A DNA stretch of 64,000 nt from Bradyrhizobium cosmicum (GTDB lineage: Bacteria; Pseudomonadota; Alphaproteobacteria; Rhizobiales; Xanthobacteraceae): NCBI RefSeq assembly GCF_007290395.2, contig NZ_CP041656.2, positions 2,852,001-2,916,000 of the forward strand. The letters run 5' to 3'. Below, in pieces: positions 50,244 through 57,710 of the stretch. Each line of letters starts with the position of its first letter. Position 1 is the stretch's first letter. Below the pieces are notes generated by a model. That model had not been told where the DNA came from and ran no database searches. It saw nothing but the letters and a program-made list of their open reading frames with translations. A program made the translations under genes and the position numbers.

Positions 50244-51467
50244 ATGCTCGACCTGCATGGCATTTCGCGCGCGTCGTTCGATCTTGTCGTCGCCGAGGAG
50301 GTGACGAGCCAGGCCGTCTATGAGCGGAAATACCGCCACGCGCTGGAATATCCCGGCGAGCAGAGCGGCCCGACCGGCGGCATCGGCTACGATTTCGGCA
50401 CGCAGACCAAGCCGCAGATCCGCGCCGACTGGGCCGACAAGGTCGACGCCGCGATGCTGAGCATCCTGCTCGGCGCCTCCGGCAAGCGCGGCGAGGCGGC
50501 TGCCGCCTATTGCCGCGCGACCCGCGGGCAGGTCGACATTCCCTGGCTGGTCGCGCTCGACGTGTTCGCCAATCATGACCTGCCGCGCTATCTCGCCATC
50601 CTCGAGCGCTATTGTCCCGGCGCCGGCGAGCTGGGGCCGGACTGCAAGGGCGTGCTGTGGTCGATCGCCTTCAACCGCGACGCCGCGGGCTTTGTGAAGC
50701 CCGGCCCGCGCTACGCCGAGATGCGCGAGATCCGCGCCTGCGTCGCCGGCGGCGACCTTGCCCGCATCCCCGGCCTGATCCGCTCGATGCAGCGGCTCTG
50801 GCCGAAAACCTCCGGCCTCTATCGTCGCCGCGAGCTTGAAGCGCGGCTGTTCGAGAAGGGCCTGGCCGAGCACCATCCGGACCAGCATGAAAGACTCGAG
50901 CACGTCGCCCCGGCGCCGGATCCCGATGTCGTGGTGCAGGTGCAGGCGCGGCTGCGCGAGCTGGGCTATTACGACACGGGCGCCGTCGACGGCCAGCTGG
51001 TGCCGAAGGGGCGCACCGAGGCGGCGATCCTCAGCTTTCGGCATGAGCACGATCTGCCGTTGGTGCCCGGCATCGACGACGATCTGCTCGCCGCGCTGGC
51101 GCGGGCCGAGCCGCGGAAGGTCGCGGAGGTTCGCGCCAACGCCACGACGCAGGATCTGCGCGAGCAGGGCGTCGAGACCATCTCCATCACCGACCAGGTC
51201 AAGCGCTGGGCCGGCAGTCTGTTCGGCACGGGCGGCAGCCTGTCGCTCGCCGGTCTGCTGGCCTGGATCACCGACAAGGCGTCGGCGGTGTCGGGTGCAA
51301 AGGACGCGGTCGGCGGCCTCGGCATTCCGCCGCAGGCGATCGTCTGGCTGCTCGCGGCCGTGGTGGTGCTGGCGATCGTCGCCGGCCTCGGCGTGCTGAT
51401 CTGGTCGGTCGCGCACAAGATCGAGGTCAAGCGCCTGGCCGACTACCGCTCGGGCAAGAACACATGA
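50244..51467 (+). CDS. endolysin with PG-binding domain and C-terminal membrane anchor
   Basis: The 407-residue product has an N-terminal lysozyme/pesticin-like domain: a catalytic Glu near 18-19 in VVAEEVTSQAVYERKY, and the GGIGYDFG motif with Asp50. A peptidoglycan-binding helical domain lies at about residues 230-290 (VQVQARLRELGYYDTGAVDG). A C-terminal transmembrane segment (VWLLAAVVVLAIVAGLGVLI, about 375-395) precedes a charged tail. It would degrade peptidoglycan. A C-terminal anchor is unusual for an endolysin. Confidence 0.75.
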   Translation: MLDLHGISRASFDLVVAEEVTSQAVYERKYRHALEYPGEQSGPTGGIGYDFGTQTKPQIRADWADKVDAAMLSILLGASGKRGEAAAAYCRATRGQVDIPWLVALDVFANHDLPRYLAILERYCPGAGELGPDCKGVLWSIAFNRDAAGFVKPGPRYAEMREIRACVAGGDLARIPGLIRSMQRLWPKTSGLYRRRELEARLFEKGLAEHHPDQHERLEHVAPAPDPDVVVQVQARLRELGYYDTGAVDGQLVPKGRTEAAILSFRHEHDLPLVPGIDDDLLAALARAEPRKVAEVRANATTQDLREQGVETISITDQVKRWAGSLFGTGGSLSLAGLLAWITDKASAVSGAKDAVGGLGIPPQAIVWLLAAVVVLAIVAGLGVLIWSVAHKIEVKRLADYRSGKNT

Positions 51468-51973
51468 GCGGCGCGGTCATCGCTGCGATCGTGCAGCTGC
51501 TCGGCCTCGCCGGTGTCAAGCTGTCGCCGTTCAAAGCCGGCGCGCTTCTGGCCGGCGTGCTCGCGCTCGTCATCGGCATCGCGGCCGTCGCCGCGGGTTT
51601 CCACCTCTACAACGCAGGCTATGCGGCCGCGGACGGCGCCTGGCGCGAGAAGGCGCTCGACGCGCAGCTGGCGGCCGCGCGCAAGGATCTCCTCGAGGCC
51701 AACCGCGCCGCCGGCGATGCCGTGCTGCGGGCGAAGGCGATCGAGCAGCAGGCAGAGCAGGAAAGGGTGGGGACAGATGCCTATGTCGACCAATTGCGCA
51801 AGCAGAACGAGGCGCTCGCTGCGGCGGGCAAGCCGAACGTCTGTGGTCTTACTTGCGATGATCTGCGCGGGCTGCGCATCAAATCCGCTGCCTGCCCCGC
51901 TCCGGCGGGAGCTGCCGGCGGCGCCGGCGCAGATCTTCGCGCCCGTTGGCGATCCCAGCGCAAGCCTCAATAG
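51464..51973 (+). CDS. inner-membrane spanin, Rz-like
   Basis: The 169-residue product has N-terminal transmembrane segment(s) (AGALLAGVLALVIGIAAVAA) and a long periplasmic coiled coil (DAQLAAARKDLLEANRAAGD, then KAIEQQAEQERVGTDAYVDQ), the i-spanin plan. Its C-terminal part overlaps the Rz1-like gene in another frame. It spans the periplasm with Rz1 to fuse the two membranes at lysis. Confidence 0.8.
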   Translation: MSGAVIAAIVQLLGLAGVKLSPFKAGALLAGVLALVIGIAAVAAGFHLYNAGYAAADGAWREKALDAQLAAARKDLLEANRAAGDAVLRAKAIEQQAEQERVGTDAYVDQLRKQNEALAAAGKPNVCGLTCDDLRGLRIKSAACPAPAGAAGGAGADLRARWRSQRKPQ

Positions 51974-52094
51974 CGACGCACGCGAGCGCCTGGCGCGCAC
52001 GCGCGATGCGCTGAAGGAAGCCAACCAACGGATCGAGGCCGGGCACGCCTGGTACGACGGCGTGCGGCAGAGCTACGGCGGCGAGGCGAAATAA
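51777..52094 (+). CDS. outer-membrane lipoprotein spanin, Rz1-like
   Basis: The 105-residue product has a lipoprotein signal (basic N-terminus, then SVVLLAMICAGC) with lipobox Cys at residue 33. A Pro-rich linker (NPLPAPLRRELPAAPAQ) and a helical C-terminus follow. It begins inside the Rz-like gene in the +1 frame, the usual embedded Rz/Rz1 arrangement, and extends 121 nt past its stop. Confidence 0.8.
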   Translation: MPMSTNCASRTRRSLRRASRTSVVLLAMICAGCASNPLPAPLRRELPAAPAQIFAPVGDPSASLNSDARERLARTRDALKEANQRIEAGHAWYDGVRQSYGGEAK

Positions 52095-52097
52095 CCG

Positions 52098-52466
52098 ATG
52101 CAGGAATGGTCAATCATCCTGTCGGCGATGGGGCTCGCCGTCGTCATCCTGTCCAGCGTCATCGGCCTGGTGTGGAAGCTGTCGCGGATCGAGCTGGCGC
52201 TGCGCTCGGAGTTCGGCAAGGCGGTCTCGGACTTCCAGGACGAGCACACGCGCGAGATCGGCGAGATGAAAGCGGCGCACGCCAAGGAAACCGCCGAGCT
52301 GCACGCCAAGGTCTACCAGGTCGAGATCTGGGCGCGCGACGAGTTCGTCCGCAAGAACAGCTTCGAGATCGTGGTCGCGCGGATGGAGCGCGGCCTGTCC
52401 GAGCTGCGCGGCGACATCACCGGCCGGCTCGACAAGATGTCGGAAAAAATGGATCGCCAGAAATGA
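52098..52466 (+). CDS. membrane coiled-coil protein of lysis cassette
   Basis: The 122-residue product has one N-terminal transmembrane helix (IILSAMGLAVVILSSVIGLV) and a long charged coiled coil ending in DKMSEKMDRQK. It follows Rz1 by 3 nt and overlaps the next gene by ATGA. It may be a holin modulator; no direct evidence. Confidence 0.6.
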   Translation: MQEWSIILSAMGLAVVILSSVIGLVWKLSRIELALRSEFGKAVSDFQDEHTREIGEMKAAHAKETAELHAKVYQVEIWARDEFVRKNSFEIVVARMERGLSELRGDITGRLDKMSEKMDRQK

Positions 52467-52699
52467 AAACCGAGCCGCAGATCCTGCGCCACGCGCTCGA
52501 CCAGGTCGCATTCAGTGCGGCCAGCATCAAGGTCCTGGTCGCGCTCGCGATCGGCATTGCGCTGATCGCGCTGTTCGGCGCCATCGCCGAGGCCCGGCGC
52601 CGGCCGACCTCCGCTGCGGCTTGGCTCGCCGGCGCCGCGATCGTGGCGGCGATCGTCGCAGCCGTCCTGGTCGGCAGCGTGACCGCGACCTACGCCTGA
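52463..52699 (+). CDS. two-helix membrane protein, holin candidate
   Basis: The 78-residue product has two hydrophobic helices (ASIKVLVALAIGIALIALFG and WLAGAAIVAAIVAAVLVGSV) joined by a short basic loop with arginines. Size, topology and position in the lysis cassette fit a class II holin. No other small two-helix protein lies nearby. Confidence 0.6.
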   Translation: MKTEPQILRHALDQVAFSAASIKVLVALAIGIALIALFGAIAEARRRPTSAAAWLAGAAIVAAIVAAVLVGSVTATYA

Positions 52700-52759
52700 C
52701 GGGTGTCTTGAGAGATCCGCGCCGGGCGGTTTCCCGGCATCACAAGCAGGAGAGCCAAG

Positions 52760-52987
52760 ATGGCTTCTGTCGATAGCGCGTCCGATCAGCGGACCGTCAA
52801 CAACACGATGCGGCATCAGTATCGCGTGCTGAGCGATGCCGAGAAAGCGAACATGAGCGCGATCAAGGACAAGGGGCTGGAGCTGCTCGAGCTGATCTCC
52901 GGCATGGGCAACAGCCGCGAGATTTCGATCGCCAAGACCAAGACCGAGGAAGCTGTCATGTGGGCGGTGAAGCACATCACTGCCTGA
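52760..52987 (+). CDS. Acb2/DUF7681-like anti-CBASS sponge candidate
   Basis: The 75-residue product has a disordered N-terminus and then a two-helix hairpin: QYRVLSDAEKANMSAIKDKG and SREISIAKTKTEEAVMWAVK. This matches the Acb2/Tad1-type hairpin family (DUF7681-like) as I recall it. Characterised Acb2 proteins are hexamers that sequester cyclic di- and trinucleotides and so block CBASS. The Tyr and Lys they use for ligand contact are, to my memory, 15 residues apart; here Tyr21 and Lys36 show that spacing. AGGAGA precedes the ATG. It is the last rightward gene, followed by a terminator. Function inferred from family resemblance only. Confidence 0.72.
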   Translation: MASVDSASDQRTVNNTMRHQYRVLSDAEKANMSAIKDKGLELLELISGMGNSREISIAKTKTEEAVMWAVKHITA

Positions 52988-53046
52988 AGGGTGAGGGGAC
53001 CTCGACGTCCCCTCGCTTCACGGTTTGCGAGAACCTCCAAAGACTG

Positions 53047-53082
53047 GCCCGGCGCGAGGTGCCCCTCGCGGCCGGGCTTTTT
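53047..53082 (+). terminator. intrinsic terminator ending the late operon
   Basis: A 13-14 bp stem with one bulge (53047-53059 with 53064-53077) is followed by TTTTT. A second smaller hairpin (GAGGGGAC with GTCCCCTC) lies just before it at about 52993-53014. Confidence 0.82.
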
Positions 53083-53112
53083 GCTGTCTTTCGGTCGAGG
53101 GAGCCTAACAGA

Positions 53113-53286
53113 TCACCAGTTGGCGATGTCTTCGTCGCATTGCGCGTCATGGCGTCGGCGCTCGCTTTCCGACAGCGTCTTCCGATAGGCTCGCTCGGCG
53201 AGGATGGACCAGATGCAAAGCGCGGCGATCGGGCCGAGCACGGCAACGCTTATGCAGAGTTCAATCCAGGGGTTATGGAGGTCCAT
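53113..53286 (-). CDS. small membrane protein, 57 aa
   Basis: ATG 53286 gives 57 residues with one transmembrane helix (ISVAVLGPIAALCIWSILAE) and a charged tail (SESERRRHDAQCDED). An upstream GTG at 53328 would add 14 residues. No clear ribosome-binding site for either. Leftward, opposite to the late operon. Function unknown. Confidence 0.5.
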   Translation of the reverse strand: MDLHNPWIELCISVAVLGPIAALCIWSILAERAYRKTLSESERRRHDAQCDEDIANW

Positions 53287-53382
53287 CCGGCCAATACTCG
53301 CTGTAGGTGCGATTGGATTATCGCTCACGCAAAGCGGAGGCGCACTAGAATCCAGTTTGGCGCGTGCGTCCAGCCATATCTG

Positions 53383-53661
53383 CTACCGGATCAGGCGATA
53401 TCGCTTCACGGCCTTCTTCCGCTCGACGGCCGGCGCCGGCTTGCCGGCACTGAGCGCCTGCAGCATCCCGATCCGGGCCAGCATGGGATCGCCGTCGCGC
53501 TCGGCAACCAGCATCAGGGCCTCGGTGGCGGCCTGCCATTCCGGTCGCTTCTGCGTCGCCGCGGGCAGCGCGGCGATGTAGGCGCCGGCGTCGCGCAAGG
53601 TGACGAGTTCGCGGCGGCCGGGCAGCGCGATCGGCGTGTCGAACGGCGCGGACCAACCCAT
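53383..53661 (-). CDS. conserved Bradyrhizobium-type small protein, 92 aa
   Basis: The 92-residue product starts MGWSAPFDTPIALPGRRELV and continues TLRDAGAYIAALP. It resembles a small protein often seen in rhizobial genomes near mobile regions. It is helical and soluble. Its start shares the last base of the neighbouring gene's stop (TGATG), so the two are probably co-translated. Confidence 0.65.
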   Translation of the reverse strand: MGWSAPFDTPIALPGRRELVTLRDAGAYIAALPAATQKRPEWQAATEALMLVAERDGDPMLARIGMLQALSAGKPAPAVERKKAVKRYRLIR

Positions 53662-54095
53662 CAGGCACCGATGCCGCGGTGAGCCGTGTGGATGTGCGCT
53701 TCGCAGGCGATGGTGATGGGCTCGCCGCAAAAGCAGGTCGACCGGCCGTCGATATTCTGGGTTGGCATCCGGCAGCCCTCGGCCCACATCCGGCGCTTCC
53801 ATGCGTGGAGGTCCCGATCGCGGCGCCACGTCTCGAAATGAGCCTCGGCCAGCCCCTGCGCGATCTGGTGCCAGGCCCGTTCAAATCCGGCCCGGGCGTC
53901 CTCGAAGGTCGGCGCCGAACTGGATCTGTGCAGGCCTACGTCGAGGCCAGGGTAAAAGCCGACGCTCCAGAACCATTGATCGCTGCTCGAGGGGACACCG
54001 GAGCATCGGCCGATGGTGCCGATCCGGACGTCCTCGCGGTAGACGTGCCAGGTGTCCGGATTGTCCGGGCTGCGGCGGCGGGTGAGGGCGGGCAT
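53661..54095 (-). CDS. conserved rhizobial hypothetical protein, 144 aa
   Basis: The 144-residue product starts MPALTRRRSPDNPDTWHVYR and contains VRIGTIGRCSGVP, FWSVGFYPGLDVGLHRSS and FERAWHQIAQ, with a C-terminal CFCGEPI pair. This family is common in rhizobial genomes, often next to the 92-aa protein. It is the first gene of the leftward right-end cluster. Function unknown. Confidence 0.68.
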   Translation of the reverse strand: MPALTRRRSPDNPDTWHVYREDVRIGTIGRCSGVPSSSDQWFWSVGFYPGLDVGLHRSSSAPTFEDARAGFERAWHQIAQGLAEAHFETWRRDRDLHAWKRRMWAEGCRMPTQNIDGRSTCFCGEPITIACEAHIHTAHRGIGA

Positions 54096-54263
54096 GGGCG
54101 GATTATCGCATGGGAACGCGGCGTGAACAAATTCCCCCGCTTTTCCCCGTATCGGCATGTCGTGTTTGGGGAATGTTCCGTGTCGACGCGTATCGAAACG
54201 TCGTCAGTCATCTGGCTATACCGCTTTGATTCCACGGGAATTTAGCGGTTTTGCGCGCTTCCG

Positions 54264-54290
54264 AAAAAGTTGCGGCCAGGCTTTGGGGGA
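54264..54290. repeat. attR core, 27-bp direct repeat
   Basis: Exact copy of the attL core at 11456-11482. Here the core continues into flanking DNA that completes a perfect hairpin, so this end retains the original chromosomal structure. Confidence 0.9.
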
Positions 54291-54301
54291 AGCCTGGCCG
54301 C
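54264..54301 (-). terminator. host terminator overlapping attR
   Basis: GCGGCCAGGCTT (54272-54283) pairs perfectly with AAGCCTGGCCGC (54290-54301) around a 6-nt loop. Read leftward it is followed by AACTTTTT, making an intrinsic terminator for the BTLCP gene. Most of it, including the T run, is the att core. Confidence 0.78.
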
Positions 54302-54380
54302 GCGCGAACCGGTCTGGGACGGGGAGGGGTGGGGATGTGACCGGGTCGCGTAACCTGTTGTCTCGTTCCTACTGATCGAG

Positions 54381-55007
54381 CTACTGATCTCTTGCGCTGG
54401 CGGTGGAAACCGCCGGCTTGGTATCGCCCAGCGAGACCCAGACGTTGGGATCGCTCTGCGACTGGCGCTTGACGAAGCGGTAGCCGGTCTCCGTCCAGGC
54501 AACGACGCTCTCGTTCTGATTGTCGAGAACGAACTCGCCCTTGTCGGTCTTCACCGTCAGCACCGCGTGCCCTTCGCCCTTCTTGTCGCGCACGACGGTG
54601 ATGAGCAGGGCCTCGCGCGGCCATCCGGCATCGATCAGCATCTTGCGCTTCAACAACACGTAGTCTTCACAGTCGCCGTAACCGTCGGTCGGCAGCGACC
54701 ACTTCTCGATCACGCCCCAGTGCTCCTGGTCGGTCAAAGGCTTGACGGTCTCGTTGACCCAGCGATTGACCTTGATGAGGTCGCGCCATGCGGCCTGCGA
54801 CATCACGATGTCGCGCGGCTGCGTCGGTGCGCCCTGGCACTGCGCGGCGTTGTCCGCACAGAACTCGACCCAGCCGATCGGCGCACGCGTGGTGTCGCCG
54901 AGGCTCGCATAGAGCAGGCGGCTTTCACCGGCCTGCGCTGTCGCGCCGATCCCGAAGAGCATGACGGCCAGCGCCAAACCCTTCCCCTGTCCCCTGAAGT
55001 CCAACAT
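54381..55007 (-). CDS. transglutaminase-like cysteine peptidase, BTLCP
   Basis: The 208-residue product has a signal peptide (GLALAVMLFGIGATAQA) and a BTLCP domain with catalytic Cys in DGYGDCEDYVLLK, His in GEGHAVLTV and Asp in FVLDNQ. ATG 55007 gives MLDFRGQGKG. BTLCP members are periplasmic proteases that, in the LapG-like cases, release surface adhesins under c-di-GMP control. It flanks the prophage on the host side; its terminator contains attR. Confidence 0.85.
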   Translation of the reverse strand: MLDFRGQGKGLALAVMLFGIGATAQAGESRLLYASLGDTTRAPIGWVEFCADNAAQCQGAPTQPRDIVMSQAAWRDLIKVNRWVNETVKPLTDQEHWGVIEKWSLPTDGYGDCEDYVLLKRKMLIDAGWPREALLITVVRDKKGEGHAVLTVKTDKGEFVLDNQNESVVAWTETGYRFVKRQSQSDPNVWVSLGDTKPAVSTASARDQ

Positions 55008-55264
55008 TGCGGCCCCCGTTTCTTGTTGGGACCACAATGCGCATGGAGCTTTTGAGCTGCCGCTAAGTCAACCAAGTCAAGTCGAGACGAATGCAAGTAA
55101 AATGCGCGGCGAATACGATCTATACTTGATTCAAATACGCATAAAATTCGACATGACTCCATTTGATTCAAATTTTAGGAGTTAACTCGGAAACGCTGGT
55201 GGAGCCGCGGTTTCCGCACGCAAAGGGCCCCTCGTTAACGCGCGCGCGGTCCGCCACCAGGCAT
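55008..55264. other. intergenic region upstream of BTLCP gene
   Basis: About 257 bp without a gene and clearly AT-richer than its surroundings, especially 55075-55190. It should hold the leftward promoter of the BTLCP gene, but I cannot pick a convincing -35/-10 pair. Confidence 0.4.
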
Positions 55265-55299
55265 GAAAAAGGCGGCGTCCGCATCGCGGAGGCCGCCTT
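55265..55299 (-). terminator. intrinsic terminator for PilZ gene
   Basis: AAGGCGGC (55269-55276) pairs with GCCGCCTT (55292-55299). Read leftward the stem is followed by TTTTTC (A run at 55266-55270), just downstream of the PilZ stop. Confidence 0.75.
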
Positions 55300-55337
55300 C
55301 AGGGCTGGAATTCCCCTGGTTTTGAGGTCCTTGCGCT

Positions 55338-55949
55338 TTACCGCGCGGTAACGCTCTCTTCGAGAGTCTCGATCGGCTGCGAGTGCAAGAACTCCAGCGC
55401 GAAGCCGTCTTCGAGGTTTCGGACCACCCGGCCCTGGACCCGGCCGAGCAGAACCGTCGATTTCAGCGGCGGGCGGTTTTCCGCGGCAATGGCGGCGCCG
55501 GACAGCGAGAGGTCGATGATGCGACAGGTCATCTTGGTGCCGTCCTCGAGCGTGAGCACCGCGATCGGGTTGCGCGGCACGATACGGTCGTGGCGGCGGT
55601 CTTCCGGCAGATTGAGGATGTCGCGGTTGGCAAGCCAGGTCAGCTGCGCCGCGAGCTTGTCGCGCTTGCGGGGCGTCGCACCCACCGTCATGGCGAAGCC
55701 ATTGTCGATGATACGGGTGATCTTGCCCTCGACGCGGCCGATATGGTCGAGATAGGCGACCACGCGGTCGCCGACATTGCCGATGCCGGGCGCCAGCAGG
55801 GCGAGGCCGCCGGGTGACATGTTGATCACCTGGCAGGGGAATTCCCGGCGGTCCGGCAGCATGTAGCGGCCGAGCAGGTGAACCTTCACCCGCTGGAAAC
55901 GCCGACGTTCCTCGGCGGCCGGAAGAAATTTTTTGTTCGCCAACGCCAT
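55338..55949 (-). CDS. tandem PilZ-domain protein
   Basis: The 203-residue product starts MALANKKFLPAAEERRRFQR and has two PilZ units. The first (about 13-105) has a RRRFQR motif and the second (about 115-200) a DRRHDR motif, each at the start of a unit, as needed for c-di-GMP binding; VINMSPGGLAL and IIDLSLSGAAI are the matching D/N-x-S-x-x-G motifs. It probably transduces c-di-GMP levels to an effector. It neighbours a BTLCP gene, a family also linked to c-di-GMP. Confidence 0.85.
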   Translation of the reverse strand: MALANKKFLPAAEERRRFQRVKVHLLGRYMLPDRREFPCQVINMSPGGLALLAPGIGNVGDRVVAYLDHIGRVEGKITRIIDNGFAMTVGATPRKRDKLAAQLTWLANRDILNLPEDRRHDRIVPRNPIAVLTLEDGTKMTCRIIDLSLSGAAIAAENRPPLKSTVLLGRVQGRVVRNLEDGFALEFLHSQPIETLEESVTAR

Positions 55950-56090
55950 TTTCAGCACCCGACTCCCCGCCCGGGCGGAGTCCGGGACGACCCTAAGGTG
56001 CACAGGGTTAATGCCGCGTTAGGATTGGACGCGTCGATGACGGACAGACACAATCCGTTCAAGAAACCACATCAAGGGCGGGCAGGCCGG

Positions 56091-57332
56091 TCAGGCCCGG
56101 CCTGCTCCCCGACGATACAACCACAGCAGCAGCGCCAGCAGAACCGCGGCCGACAGCCCGAGCGACCAGTGAATGCCGATCGCCGCGCCTGATACCCCGA
56201 CGGTGATGCCGCTGAAGGCCCGCATGCCGAGCCCGGCCATATTATAGAGCCCGACGACGCGGCCGCGAATGTCGTGCGGCGCGTTCAGCTGCACCAGCGC
56301 CTGCGCCATGGTGTTGAACGACAGCTCGAAGAAGCCCGCGAAGAACAGCAGCACGATCGCGACGGGATAGATCCGCACCGCCGCGAAGCCGAGCAGCGCC
56401 ACGCTCCACAGCATCGCGAGCGTGATCGCGGTGCGCGGCGTGCCCTTCAGCCGTCCCCAGGATTCCAGCGCGAGGCCGGCGAGCAGGGCGCCGCCGGCAT
56501 CCGCCGCCAGCAGCACGCTGTAGGAAACGCCGGGATCGCCATGGCCGAGATCGCCGGCAAAGCCCGGCATCTGGGCGTGATAGGCGTTGCCGATCATGAA
56601 GGAGGTGAGGCCGGCAAGCCACGTCATTGCGGTCAGCACCGGCTGGGTGCCGATGGCGCGGATGGTCAGCATGATGTCGGCGAAGCCGCGCACGGCAAAG
56701 CGCCTGATCGCGATGCTCTTGTCGCGCACCGGCGCCCAGAACAGCCAGATCAGCATCGGCAGATAGAACAGCGTGTTGAAGATGATGCCGTGCGAGGTGC
56801 CGAGTGTCAGCATGATGATGCCGCCGACCGCCGGCCCGACCAGGATGCCGAGATAGCGCGCCATCGCGTTCAGCCGCACTCCGCTCGGTAGGTCCGCCGG
56901 GGCGACGAGGTCGTAGAGCAGCAGCTGGTTCGGCGTCTGCCACAGCACGCCCGCGCAACCGTGGATCACCAGCAGCAGCATCGCGTGCCACATCTCGATC
57001 GTGTCGGTAATGAAGAAGAAGCCCCATCCCGCCGAGGCCACGATGAACAGCAGCATGCCGCACTGGATGATGCGGCGCGGATCGAACCGGTCGGCGAGCC
57101 CGCCGACCGCGACCGAGAACAGCAGGAACGGCAGCCAGTGCGACAGCACGGCAAATCCGCCCAGCGTCGGCGAATGGAATTTCTGGAACACCACCCAATA
57201 GCTGATCACATGCTCGATATTGTCGGCCATCATCGCCAGCACATAGGCGATGAACTGGAGCCGGTACGGCACGGACTTCATCGCCGCGAACGAGCCGGAC
57301 GCCGCGACGGGATTTTGGGGGAGGGGGTTCAA
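56091..57332 (-). CDS. MFS transporter, EntS-like
   Basis: The 413-residue product has about 12 hydrophobic segments. The MFS loop 2-3 motif is visible as GGLADRFDPRRI. It belongs to the MFS_3/EntS-like drug or siderophore exporter group. The TTG at 57332 gives the full MNPLPQNPVAASGSFAAMKS start; ATG 57281 is a shorter option. Stand-alone leftward gene; substrate unknown. Confidence 0.82.
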   Translation of the reverse strand: MNPLPQNPVAASGSFAAMKSVPYRLQFIAYVLAMMADNIEHVISYWVVFQKFHSPTLGGFAVLSHWLPFLLFSVAVGGLADRFDPRRIIQCGMLLFIVASAGWGFFFITDTIEMWHAMLLLVIHGCAGVLWQTPNQLLLYDLVAPADLPSGVRLNAMARYLGILVGPAVGGIIMLTLGTSHGIIFNTLFYLPMLIWLFWAPVRDKSIAIRRFAVRGFADIMLTIRAIGTQPVLTAMTWLAGLTSFMIGNAYHAQMPGFAGDLGHGDPGVSYSVLLAADAGGALLAGLALESWGRLKGTPRTAITLAMLWSVALLGFAAVRIYPVAIVLLFFAGFFELSFNTMAQALVQLNAPHDIRGRVVGLYNMAGLGMRAFSGITVGVSGAAIGIHWSLGLSAAVLLALLLWLYRRGAGRA

Positions 57333-57440
57333 GCGGGCACCTGGGTGGGACTTGAGCCGTGCCTACACGCTCGCTGGTGAGTGCTCAAGACACCGGATGT
57401 GCTCGGACATCAGCCATGCACTGCGCGCCACACACGCTAC

Positions 57441-57588
57441 CGTCATCCCCGCGCAACCGCGACGCGGTTGTCGCTGGAGGTGCGAGCGAAGCGAGCCTCG
57501 AAGGATGAGCACGGGCGCCTGCGGCCCATCCTTCGAGGCTCCCCTTGCGACGCTGACGCATCGCAAGCCTCGCACCTCAAGATGACGG
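57441..57588. repeat. palindromic intergenic repeat, Bradyrhizobium type
   Basis: The 148-bp element starts CGTCATCCCC and ends GATGACGG. Its core is an inverted repeat, GCCTCGAAGGATG with CATCCTTCGAGGC, around a 19-nt loop, with outer arms GGAGGTGCGAGC and GCCTCGCACCTC. It occupies most of the gap between the MFS and dehydrogenase genes (57333-57710), which holds nothing else I can support. Such elements occur widely in Bradyrhizobium intergenic DNA. Confidence 0.7.
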
Positions 57589-57710
57589 CCGTGGTTGTGG
57601 TTGCTCCTTACGGGCTACAACGGCGTACCTTGGCAGCACCGCGCGTCTCGCATACGCTTCGCCTCAGCCCGCATCGCCAATCATAATAGACGGGCACTGA
57701 GGAAACAGCC

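Larger units (their letters stand above)
11456..54290. mobile_element. integrated siphovirus-like prophage, about 42.8 kb
   Basis: The element is bounded by the exact 27-bp direct repeat. It carries a complete set of temperate phage modules: tyrosine integrase, S24 repressor, Cro-like protein, replication protein, terminase pair, HK97-type portal/protease/capsid, tail tube, frameshifted tail chaperone, tape measure, tip and fibre genes, and a lysis cassette. I see no disrupted core gene, so it may be inducible. It is not a gene transfer agent, since it has its own integrase, repressor and att sites. The long tape measure and tail tube with no sheath gene argue for a non-contractile tail. Confidence 0.93.

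Noticed and set aside
11456..54290. Gene transfer agent interpretation
   Set aside because: Tail proteins resemble GTA-type ones, but the element has integrase, repressor, replication gene and exact att repeats, so it is a prophage.
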